From contig JAGHCS010000194.1 in the NCBI GenBank assembly GCA_021160355.1, positions 1-11,079 on the forward strand: a DNA stretch of 11,079 nt, written 5' to 3'. The notes beneath the pieces were generated by a model that saw nothing but the letters and a program-made list of their open reading frames with translations, made no database searches and was not told the origin of the DNA. Numbering within the stretch: the first letter of the stretch is position 1; each line of letters starts with the position of its first letter. Position numbers and translations under genes: made by a program. This DNA is from Candidatus Cloacimonadota bacterium (lineage in GTDB: Bacteria; Cloacimonadota; Cloacimonadia; JGIOTU-2). Below are positions 1 through 4,800 of the stretch, piece after piece.

Positions 1-325
1 CTCCGAAATCAAAATCATGCTGTCCAAAACTTGCGATATCAACAGGGATACGATTGAATGCTTCAATTTGAGGATGTCCATGATACAGTGCTCCGAACAG
101 AGTACCACCTGCACAGTCACCACCAAACACAACAATTGTTTCAGGATTTTCCTTTTTGACCGAATCAACAATTGTCTTTAGACGAGCAACGCCACCACGT
201 TCCCCGAGATCATCTAGTACCGGCGCAATCTCATGTGCATCATTAAAATAAAGAATAGATACTGTCTGAGCATTCAAAAAAGATAAAATAATTGCAAGCA
301 TACAAGTGAAAATATATTTTTTCAT
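1..325 (-). CDS. 5'-nucleotidase-type metallophosphoesterase, exported, N-terminal part only
   Basis: The coding frame is open from an ATG at 325 to the window edge, so only the first 108 residues are visible and no stop is seen. It starts with a signal peptide: MKKYIFTC, then a hydrophobic run (MLAIILSFL) and a likely cleavage after N-A-Q. The mature part begins with the calcineurin-like metal-binding motifs of the UshA/5'-nucleotidase family: YFNDAHE (D-x-H), then VVFGGDC (G-D-x), then GQHDFDFG, matching the family's GN(H/Q)E(F/D)D(Y/F)G with Q for N and D for E. Such enzymes act outside the cytoplasmic membrane and release phosphate from nucleotides or related esters. It lies 35 bp after the PiT permease gene on the same strand, so phosphate release followed by uptake is a sensible pairing. 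An in-frame ATG at 343 is possible, but the 325 start gives the proper KK n-region. Substrate cannot be judged, because the C-terminal nucleotide-binding domain is outside the window. Confidence 0.85.
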   Translation of the reverse strand, partial: MKKYIFTCMLAIILSFLNAQTVSILYFNDAHEIAPVLDDLGERGGVARLKTIVDSVKKENPETIVVFGGDCAGGTLFGALYHGHPQIEAFNRIPVDIASFGQHDFDFG

Positions 326-360
326 ACGTATGATTCCAAGCATCCTATAAAGATAATTTA

Positions 361-1407
361 TTACGTTACCGTTTGTCCGAAGACGTTCTGAACAAAGAAG
401 AGTAAAATGTACGTGACTATTACAGCTGCGATCGGTGTCGTAATCCATCCCAAACTTATTTTTCCAAGCATCCTGAAATTCGTATTCTTAGGATTTTTCG
501 CCAAACTGATACCGATTATTGCTCCTACGATAGATTGTGAGCTCGAAACGGGCACGAGCGGGAATGAGGGCAGCCCGTGAGACACCAGAAAGGTTTTCAA
601 TGACTGTGATGCAAAAAGGAAAAGCACGATCGAGCTTGAAAGCACCGCAACAAATGCAGTGAGTGGAGAGAGTTTGAAAATACTTTTCCCAACAGTTAAC
701 ATGACCCTCTTGGAATAGGTAAATATACCGACCGAGATCGCGATTCCTCCAAGAAGGAAAAGCTGCTGGATAGAACTGAGTTTGAGAAAACCCCCAATAC
801 TTATATCATGAAATGGTGATGAATTGACGAACACACCCATAACATTTCCAATATTATTCGCTCCAAGACTATATGCACCGAAGGCACCGACGATGATCAA
901 ACCCCATCGTGTTAAGGAATCGAGACGAATAAGATGGATTCGGGAATTATCAACAATTAGTTTTATGATCTGGAAAAAGATAAAAGCGAATATTGCAGTA
1001 AGTATAGGAGAGAAAATCCACGCACCGATGATTGCGCGTAATGAATCCACATGTGGTGGATTATGTGCAAAAAAATTCCATCCAATGATGGCACCCACGA
1101 CTGCCTGGGATGTGGACACGGGCAACTTTGCATACGTCATCCAGAGAACGGTCAATGCAGCGCCAAGAGCAACGGTAAAAGCTCCGGACATTGCCGATAG
1201 TTCGCCCAATTGTCCAAGCGTATGTGAAGCACCAGCACCACTCACGACAGCTCCAATAATCACAAAGATACTGCTTATGATCGCTGCTATATAGAAGCGG
1301 ATCATCTTAGTGCCGACCGCGGTCCCGAAGATATTCGCGGCGTCGTTTGCACCTAGAGACCATCCTAAGAACAAGCCGCTTGAAAGAAGAAAAAGTGTTC
1401 CAATCAT
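361..1407 (-). CDS. pit: PiT family inorganic phosphate permease
   Basis: A 348-residue integral membrane protein of the PiT (PF01384) family, which imports phosphate, often as a neutral metal-phosphate complex, driven by a proton or sodium gradient. The inverted duplicated halves are visible. GANDAAN at residues 19-25 and GANNIGN at 182-188 are the two copies of the family signature. PVSTSQ at 96-101 and PVSSSQ at 286-291 are the two copies of the second repeat motif. The rest is mostly hydrophobic helices, with a polar loop near 152-168. The length is in the compact bacterial range, shorter than E. coli PitA. The start lies 6 bp after the stop of the DUF47 gene, the classic partner of PiT permeases. 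Whether the coupling ion is H+ or Na+ cannot be read from the sequence. Confidence 0.96.
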   Translation of the reverse strand: MIGTLFLLSSGLFLGWSLGANDAANIFGTAVGTKMIRFYIAAIISSIFVIIGAVVSGAGASHTLGQLGELSAMSGAFTVALGAALTVLWMTYAKLPVSTSQAVVGAIIGWNFFAHNPPHVDSLRAIIGAWIFSPILTAIFAFIFFQIIKLIVDNSRIHLIRLDSLTRWGLIIVGAFGAYSLGANNIGNVMGVFVNSSPFHDISIGGFLKLSSIQQLFLLGGIAISVGIFTYSKRVMLTVGKSIFKLSPLTAFVAVLSSSIVLFLFASQSLKTFLVSHGLPSFPLVPVSSSQSIVGAIIGISLAKNPKNTNFRMLGKISLGWITTPIAAVIVTYILLFFVQNVFGQTVT

Positions 1408-1413
1408 GTAACG

Positions 1414-2067
1414 TTACATCCTTCGTTTGATCGCATACACAGCAAGACGCTCTGCGACCGATTCGGCAACATCGGAGACCAGCGCGACTTTTTCTGCAAA
1501 ATATCTGATGTGTACCTTCCGGCTGAACTGTTTTATCTTCTCAGATGCGAATGCTTTTCGTTTTATGCTTTTTTCTACCTGGTCTGCTTCATGCTCATAA
1601 AAATGAACTTTGTTCACGAAATCATTAACCATTTTTATATTCGTAAAAAAAGCCCGTGATCCTTGAACAACGCTATCGACTGCTTTGCCCGACAACTCGG
1701 ATAATTCGATAAAATCCCCTTCGAGATCTTCGGGAATGATCGGCTGCTCGATCGAAAGTTGCTCGAGCACTTTCTCGCATATATCGACAACCGTATCGAT
1801 ATTTTCCAGCAAACCAAGCACATCACCTCTCGATTCGGGAATGAGCATATTGAAATACAATTTTTGCTTGATATCACGACGCAGTGTATCGGCTTTGGTT
1901 TCCAAAATTGAAATTTCCTTACTACACTGCTCAAATCGCTCTTTATTTTTTCTTATATATGCCCGAACGCCACCAACCAGAATCAATCCTGCATTGCAGA
2001 CGGTATCGAGAAATACCTCGATATTTACTTCCATCTCTTTTACTTTATTGGTAAATATTCCTTTCAC
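1414..2067 (-). CDS. DUF47 family PhoU-like protein, PiT partner
   Basis: A 217-residue all-helical protein of the DUF47/TIGR00153 family (PF01865), a distant relative of PhoU. PhoU-like motifs of the E-x3-D type are visible at ETKAD (56-60) and EHEAD (158-162), with further acidic pairs at ENIDTVVD (88-95) and DVAESVAE (199-206). In PhoU proteins such residues hold metal clusters. There is no signal peptide or membrane segment, so it should be cytosolic, probably acting at the inner face of the permease. Members are very often encoded next to pit genes and are thought to regulate them. The start is GTG, not ATG. It overlaps the stop of the Ppx/GppA gene as GTGA and has a strong GGAGG four bases upstream, which fixes the start and suggests translational coupling. 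Confidence 0.93.
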   Translation of the reverse strand: MKGIFTNKVKEMEVNIEVFLDTVCNAGLILVGGVRAYIRKNKERFEQCSKEISILETKADTLRRDIKQKLYFNMLIPESRGDVLGLLENIDTVVDICEKVLEQLSIEQPIIPEDLEGDFIELSELSGKAVDSVVQGSRAFFTNIKMVNDFVNKVHFYEHEADQVEKSIKRKAFASEKIKQFSRKVHIRYFAEKVALVSDVAESVAERLAVYAIKRRM

Positions 2068-2077
2068 GCTACCTCCA
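2064..2077 (-). promoter_or_regulatory. Shine-Dalgarno and GTGA stop/start overlap for the DUF47 gene
   Basis: On the minus strand GGAGG (2073-2077) sits four bases before a GTG start whose GTG and the preceding gene's TGA share the four bases GTGA (2067-2064). This decides the start of the DUF47 gene and implies reinitiation by ribosomes finishing the Ppx/GppA gene. Confidence 0.85.
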
Positions 2078-3056
2078 GTATTTGGATTAGACTTAAAAGT
2101 GTTCTGATCATTTTCATCTCCTGTTGACTTCCCGATTGCTTATTCAATGAGATCATTTGGTCAAAAATAATTCCATGACGTAATCCGCGATCGCTAAGGA
2201 AGAAATGTTCTTTATGGTTTAAAAGCAGGATATTCATCACAATAGCAGCTCCGGCAAGGATGACATCCGCTCTTTTCGGTTGCAGTCCGATAATTTCTTT
2301 TCTTTGCTCTATCGTTTTTTCACGGAACATTGCGATCTGACCTTGCACTTCGACGAGGGTCAGCTGCGATCCCTGGATCTTCTCAGCGTCATATTTCTGT
2401 ATATGATGCTTGATTGCTCCCATGCTTGTTACCGTTCCACCAATTCCAACGATCCTGTCTACTTTTCTGTCAAGTAGATTTTCTTTGAGAAATCCTCTGA
2501 TAACAGCATTGCATTTTTCCCATTCTTGATCAGTTACCGGATCGGATCTGAGATATTTTTCCGTGGGTTGAACCGCACCGATATTAAGACTGAATCGCTC
2601 TTTGAGCTTGTCACCTTTACCGTAGATGAACTCTGTGCTTCCGCCACCTGTATCGAATACAAGAATATCTTTATCGTCAACAGCTATCGCTGAAATAGCT
2701 GCAAGATAGGAAAATCGTGCTTCATCCTCACCGGTGAGAACCTTTATTTCCAAGCCCAGTTCATTTTTTACCTTTTCAATAAATTCCTGTGCATTTTTTG
2801 CTGTTCTCAATCCCATTGTTCCCACGGTAATGACCTGCCCGGGATTATATTTTTTTGAAATATCCAAAAATCCTCGAAGCGCATCGATGTTTCTTTTTAT
2901 CGCATCTTCTGAGATATTACCTGTTTTATACAATCCCTCACCAAGACGGGAAATATTGTTACTATCTTCAAAAACCTTTATATGATCGTTCGCAATACCG
3001 GTTACAAAAAATTTTATCGAGTTCGTGCCAATTTCTAAAATCGTATAGGTTTTCAT
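2064..3056 (-). CDS. Ppx/GppA family phosphatase (exopolyphosphatase or pppGpp phosphohydrolase)
   Basis: A 330-residue protein of the Ppx/GppA family (PF02541, sugar kinase/actin fold). Members remove terminal phosphates from polyphosphate and/or convert pppGpp to ppGpp. Key blocks: the first phosphate loop LEIGTNSIKF (7-16), TGEDEARFSYLA (108-119), the second loop VFDTGGGSTEF (133-143), the adenosine-type loop GIGGTVTSMGAI (204-215), and the C-terminal KRADVILAGA (261-270) and SDRGLRHGI (288-296). It has only the two core domains and lacks the long C-terminal HD-like extension of E. coli Ppx (about 510 residues), like the short enzymes of many other phyla. E8 stands where most relatives have Asp (D-I-G-S-N-S). 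The ATG at 3056 follows a purine-rich AGAGGAAG site. Its place between a CYTH-like gene and phosphate uptake genes favours polyphosphate as substrate, but this is inference; GppA activity is not excluded. Confidence 0.93.
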   Translation of the reverse strand: MKTYTILEIGTNSIKFFVTGIANDHIKVFEDSNNISRLGEGLYKTGNISEDAIKRNIDALRGFLDISKKYNPGQVITVGTMGLRTAKNAQEFIEKVKNELGLEIKVLTGEDEARFSYLAAISAIAVDDKDILVFDTGGGSTEFIYGKGDKLKERFSLNIGAVQPTEKYLRSDPVTDQEWEKCNAVIRGFLKENLLDRKVDRIVGIGGTVTSMGAIKHHIQKYDAEKIQGSQLTLVEVQGQIAMFREKTIEQRKEIIGLQPKRADVILAGAAIVMNILLLNHKEHFFLSDRGLRHGIIFDQMISLNKQSGSQQEMKMIRTLLSLIQILEVA

Positions 3057-3069
3057 CTTCCTCTATTCA

Positions 3070-3663
3070 TTATATATAGTTCATGCCGAACGTTCGCTTC
3101 ATTTCCTTTATGTAATTGATATTCTCAAACTGCAATAAGCCGAGTTTTGCAACTGTTTTTTGCACGAGTTCAGGATCCATATGTTCTACGGCAATTGTTT
3201 TTTTCTTAATTTCATCAAACTTAACTTCTGCGATTTCAATAATACAATTATCGACAAGGTATCCATATCGATTTTTATACACTTTGACCATCTGCAGATC
3301 CGGATTCGGCTTGATAAGTGTTTCGATATACTCCTGATAGGTATATTCATCTCTTTCACAGTAGGGCATTTGCAATCCGAAGGCTTTATAGACAAGCGCC
3401 AGTTCATTTATATGAATTGGAAAACCGGCTTTCATCAGGACTGTCCACTGCTCGAGTTTTGTTTGAACATTGACCCTGAGAGGTGTTTTGATGTCCATTA
3501 ATTCATCCCTGACCTTCGTATTATCATTGCTTTTCTGGGATAGGATATAAACCTCAGAGCTCTCCCTGATACGCGTTACTTCATGTTTTTTTATCAATTC
3601 TTCTGCTTTTCCGAAATTTGTCTGAAAACTTCTGAATTCCCATCTAGGAATTATTTTTCCCAT
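3070..3663 (-). CDS. CYTH-like protein, possible triphosphate/polyphosphate binding or hydrolysis
   Basis: About 197 residues (204 if the upstream ATG at 3684 is used). The later ATG is preferred: AAAGGA lies 7 bases before it, and the protein then begins MGKIIPRWEFRSF, a first beta strand. Numbering below is for the long form. The pattern resembles the CYTH/triphosphate tunnel fold: an N-terminal charged strand (RWEFRSF, 14-20), SSEVYILSQ (42-50), a basic strand with VRDELMDIKTPLRV (58-71), then VKVYKNRYGYLVDNCIIEIAEV (133-154) and KTIAVEHMDPELVQKTVAKLGL (162-183), ending NYIKEMKRTFG (190-200). CYTH proteins line a tunnel with alternating Arg/Lys/Glu that bind triphosphates; known members include adenylate cyclase CyaB, thiamine triphosphatase and E. 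coli YgiF triphosphatase. The canonical E-x-E-x-K is not intact (W-E-F-R), so this is a divergent member or only a structural look-alike. It lies directly before the Ppx/GppA gene (13 bp gap), which supports a polyphosphate or triphosphate role. It is soluble, with no signal peptide. Confidence 0.55.
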   Translation of the reverse strand: MGKIIPRWEFRSFQTNFGKAEELIKKHEVTRIRESSEVYILSQKSNDNTKVRDELMDIKTPLRVNVQTKLEQWTVLMKAGFPIHINELALVYKAFGLQMPYCERDEYTYQEYIETLIKPNPDLQMVKVYKNRYGYLVDNCIIEIAEVKFDEIKKKTIAVEHMDPELVQKTVAKLGLLQFENINYIKEMKRTFGMNYI

Positions 3664-4036
3664 TACCCTTTCCTTTCGTGCCATTTATTTTCTCAATAAT
3701 TTTTTGGGCATGGTCTATTTTCTCAAAGTTTGATGACCATTTATCATGAAGGATCTTTGAGCCGATTTCCAGAATTTCTTTAAGTTTTGGTTCACAGATA
3801 TAGTAGTGAACATTTCTCCATTTCTGGTTTTTATCGACATATGAGCCCTCGTATAGGATCTTTAATTGAGCAGAAAGTGTATTTTGTGGGATGCCGACCT
3901 TATCGGCAAGCTCTGTGACGGAAAGGGATTCGTTTTCCATAAGTGTATAAATTATCTTTATTCGGCTTTCATTAGAAAGGACGTTGAATAATTTAGAAAG
4001 TTTTCTTATGACAAAATCATCAATTTCTTCTTTCAT
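3644..4036 (-). CDS. ArsR-family winged-helix transcriptional regulator
   Basis: A 130-residue DNA-binding protein. The segment FNVLSNESRIKIIYTLMENESLSVTELADKVGIPQNTLSAQLKILYEGSYV (17-67) is a typical ArsR/SmtB helix-turn-helix, with the recognition helix around 49-62, followed by the beta wing (QKWRNVHYYI, 71-80) and a C-terminal dimer helix. The metal-sensing ELCVC-type motif of ArsR/SmtB is absent and the only cysteine is C81, so a metal(loid) ligand through that site is unlikely. The C-terminal tail (GTKGKGNGKNNS) is low-complexity and its codons overlap the start of the next gene. As first gene of the phosphate unit, behind its own promoter and dyad, it is the natural local repressor. 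The signal it senses is unknown; a phosphate-related metabolite or redox cue is only a guess. Confidence 0.88.
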   Translation of the reverse strand: MKEEIDDFVIRKLSKLFNVLSNESRIKIIYTLMENESLSVTELADKVGIPQNTLSAQLKILYEGSYVDKNQKWRNVHYYICEPKLKEILEIGSKILHDKWSSNFEKIDHAQKIIEKINGTKGKGNGKNNS

Positions 4037-4045
4037 CTTATCGTC

Positions 4046-4076
4046 CTATCATGTTTGGATATGACATAAATGATAG
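4046..4076. promoter_or_regulatory. Candidate operator for the ArsR-type regulator
   Basis: CTATCAT (4046-4052) and ATGATAG (4070-4076) form a perfect 7-bp inverted repeat separated by 17 bases, centred on the likely -10/start region of the promoter. ArsR-family repressors bind AT-rich dyads overlapping their own promoters, so an autoregulatory operator is plausible. The spacing is wider than in classical 12-2-12 ArsR sites, and no second copy was found in the window. Confidence 0.35.
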
Positions 4077-4094
4077 AATGACTTTCATTGTCAA
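4066..4094 (-). promoter_or_regulatory. Putative sigma70-type promoter of the phosphate operon
   Basis: Reading the minus strand, a perfect TTGACA (4094-4089) behind an A/T tract is followed after 17 bases by ATTTAT (4071-4066), a weak -10 (3 of 6 matches). Transcription would begin near 4058, leaving a leader of about 20 bases before the ATG of the ArsR-type gene. The same A-rich lead into TTGACAA occurs before the tRNA pair. The -10 is poor, so the call rests on the -35, the spacing and the position. Confidence 0.45.
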
Positions 4095-4115
4095 ATTTTT
4101 GTGATATTTTTTAAA

Positions 4116-4155
4116 AGATTAAATAAGCCGCCACGTTTGTGGCGGACTTTAATCT
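4116..4155. repeat. GC-rich two-part hairpin
   Basis: AGATTAA (4116-4122) pairs with TTAATCT (4149-4155), and CCGCCAC (4128-4134) pairs with GTGGCGG (4139-4145) around a GTTT loop, with a small asymmetric internal loop between the two stems. It lies just upstream of the ArsR-type gene promoter. There is no U-run suited to a terminator of any gene here. It resembles the small palindromic elements scattered in intergenic DNA; function unknown. Confidence 0.6.
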
Positions 4156-4225
4156 GGTGAACCTTAACCTCGAAGATTATGTAGAAATCTACAAAGAACT
4201 CGTGGTGATGAATGAGGTGTTGTAA
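4127..4225 (+). pseudogene. Possible decayed 3' end of a coding sequence
   Basis: A 32-codon open stretch ends in TAA at 4223-4225 and translates to a protein-like tail (DFNLVNLNLEDYVEIYKEL, then VVMNEVL). It has no ATG start and a stop directly upstream, and it overlaps the second half of the hairpin. The sequence has helical, acidic C-terminus character, but I do not recognise a family. It may be a remnant of a lost plus-strand gene or simply chance. Confidence 0.15.
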
Positions 4226-4340
4226 TTATAAATCCAATTTACAGTTATAGTTATGAAATGTCTATGGATATGTTATACATGAATTCTTATACTTTGATCT
4301 GCAGGGAGATTATTCATTAAAATATCAAGATTGCTTAATA

Positions 4341-4364
4341 GCCCCAAGGGAATCGAACCCCGCA
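4341..4364 (-). pseudogene. Fragment resembling the 3' (T-arm/acceptor) part of tRNA-Glu
   Basis: On the minus strand this reads GGGGTTCGATTCCC, then TTGGGGC. It matches the T-arm and 3' acceptor strand of the intact tRNA-Glu at 4499-4573 with a single-base deletion and one end change. The D-arm, anticodon arm and 5' acceptor strand are missing, so it is not a functional tRNA. The octamer CACCATAT occurs both just 5' of this fragment (4380-4373, minus strand) and at the CCA end of the real gene (4502-4495), which hints at a local duplication or an old integration scar. Confidence 0.6.
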
Positions 4365-4466
4365 ATTCATTGATATGGTGTAAGTATATTTTGTATTGTT
4401 TTTATTTATCGAAAAAGAAAAGGAGGTGGCTTTTTATTGAATCCCTAATTTACTTAGGATGAAGCA

Positions 4467-4488
4467 CTTACGAGATATTTCTCGCAAG
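4467..4488 (-). terminator. Hairpin after tRNA-Glu, possible 3' processing or termination signal
   Basis: CTTACGAG (4467-4474) and CTCGCAAG (4481-4488) form an 8-bp stem with one G-U pair and a 6-base loop, about 10 bases beyond the tRNA-Glu CCA end on the minus strand. No U-run follows, so a classical rho-independent terminator is not shown. Confidence 0.3.
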
Positions 4489-4498
4489 AATGGATATA

Positions 4499-4573
4499 TG
4501 GTGACCCCAAGGGGAATCGAACCCCTATTGCAGGAATGAAAATCCTGAGTCCTAACCGTTAGACGATGGGGCC
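4499..4573 (-). tRNA. tRNA-Glu (anticodon TTC)
   Basis: The minus strand folds as a standard cloverleaf. Acceptor GGCCCCA (from 4573) pairs with TGGGGTC (one G-U pair), followed by discriminator A (4502) and an encoded CCA (4501-4499). The anticodon loop is the TTTTCAT region with TTC between CAGGA and TCCTG. The T-arm is AGGGG-TTCGATT-CCCCT. It lies 20 bp downstream of tRNA-Lys on the same strand and is probably co-transcribed with it. Confidence 0.97.
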
Positions 4574-4593
4574 TCAAAAATTACTAATACAAA

Positions 4594-4668
4594 TGGTGAG
4601 CCAGGAAGGATTCGAACCTTCGACTCTCGCCTTAAAAGGGCGATACTCTACCACTGAGTTACTGGCCC
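4594..4668 (-). tRNA. tRNA-Lys (anticodon TTT)
   Basis: The minus strand gives acceptor GGGCCAG (from 4668) pairing with CTGGCTC with one G-U, discriminator A (4597) and encoded CCA (4596-4594). The anticodon stem TCGCC/GGCGA encloses the loop CTTTTAA with anticodon TTT. The T-arm is GAAGG-TTCGAAT-CCTTC. It is the first gene of the tRNA pair. Confidence 0.97.
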
Positions 4669-4679
4669 ATGAGTTCGCT

Positions 4680-4708
4680 ACATTTTTAAGCACCCTTTTG
4701 TTTGTCAA
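4680..4708 (-). promoter_or_regulatory. Putative promoter of the tRNA-Lys/tRNA-Glu unit
   Basis: A perfect TTGACA (4708-4703, minus strand) sits behind an A-tract, with a weak -10 candidate AAATGT (4685-4680) after 17 bases. The tRNA-Lys 5' end is only 12 bases further on. The -35 and its A-rich lead match those at the ArsR-type operon promoter; the -10 is not convincing alone. Confidence 0.4.
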
Positions 4709-4745
4709 ATTTTTTTGGAACTGCATGAGCATGCCTTCGTTTTTC

Positions 4746-4776
4746 TTGACAGCACCTGAACTGCTTTTTCTATACC
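4746..4776 (+). promoter_or_regulatory. Putative alaS promoter
   Basis: TTGACA at 4746-4751 is perfect. The -10 could be TCTATA (4769-4774, spacer 17) or TATACC (4771-4776, spacer 19). The alaS ATG is at 4801, leaving a leader of roughly 20 bases with an AAGGA Shine-Dalgarno-like site 12 bases before the start. The two TTGACA boxes of this intergenic region (4703-4708 and 4746-4751) point away from each other. Confidence 0.45.
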
Positions 4777-4800
4777 TCAAAAAAAGGATATCGTCTCTCT

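Larger units (their letters stand above)
4226..4498. other. AT-rich intergenic tract without a supported gene
   Basis: No open frame longer than about 20 codons with a plausible start. It contains the tRNA-like fragment at 4341-4364 and small hairpins near 4444-4458 and 4467-4488. It also contains a perfect Shine-Dalgarno-like AAAAGGAGGTGG around 4416-4427 that is followed only by immediate stops, so it serves no visible gene. Confidence 0.6.

Noticed and set aside
824..1294. 156-codon plus-strand open frame antisense to the PiT gene
   Set aside because: It lies wholly opposite a clear PiT coding region, its translation is low-quality and matches no family, and it has no ribosome binding site.
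1685..2107. 140-codon plus-strand frame opposite DUF47
   Set aside because: Ser-rich shadow translation of a well-supported gene on the other strand.
4412..4440. Perfect Shine-Dalgarno-like AAAAGGAGGTGG suggesting a small gene
   Set aside because: Candidate starts downstream meet a stop within a few codons, so no encoded peptide can be supported.
4401..4458. Rho-independent terminator of the tRNA pair
   Set aside because: The small CCTAA/TTAGG stem is weak and not followed by a U-run on the minus strand.
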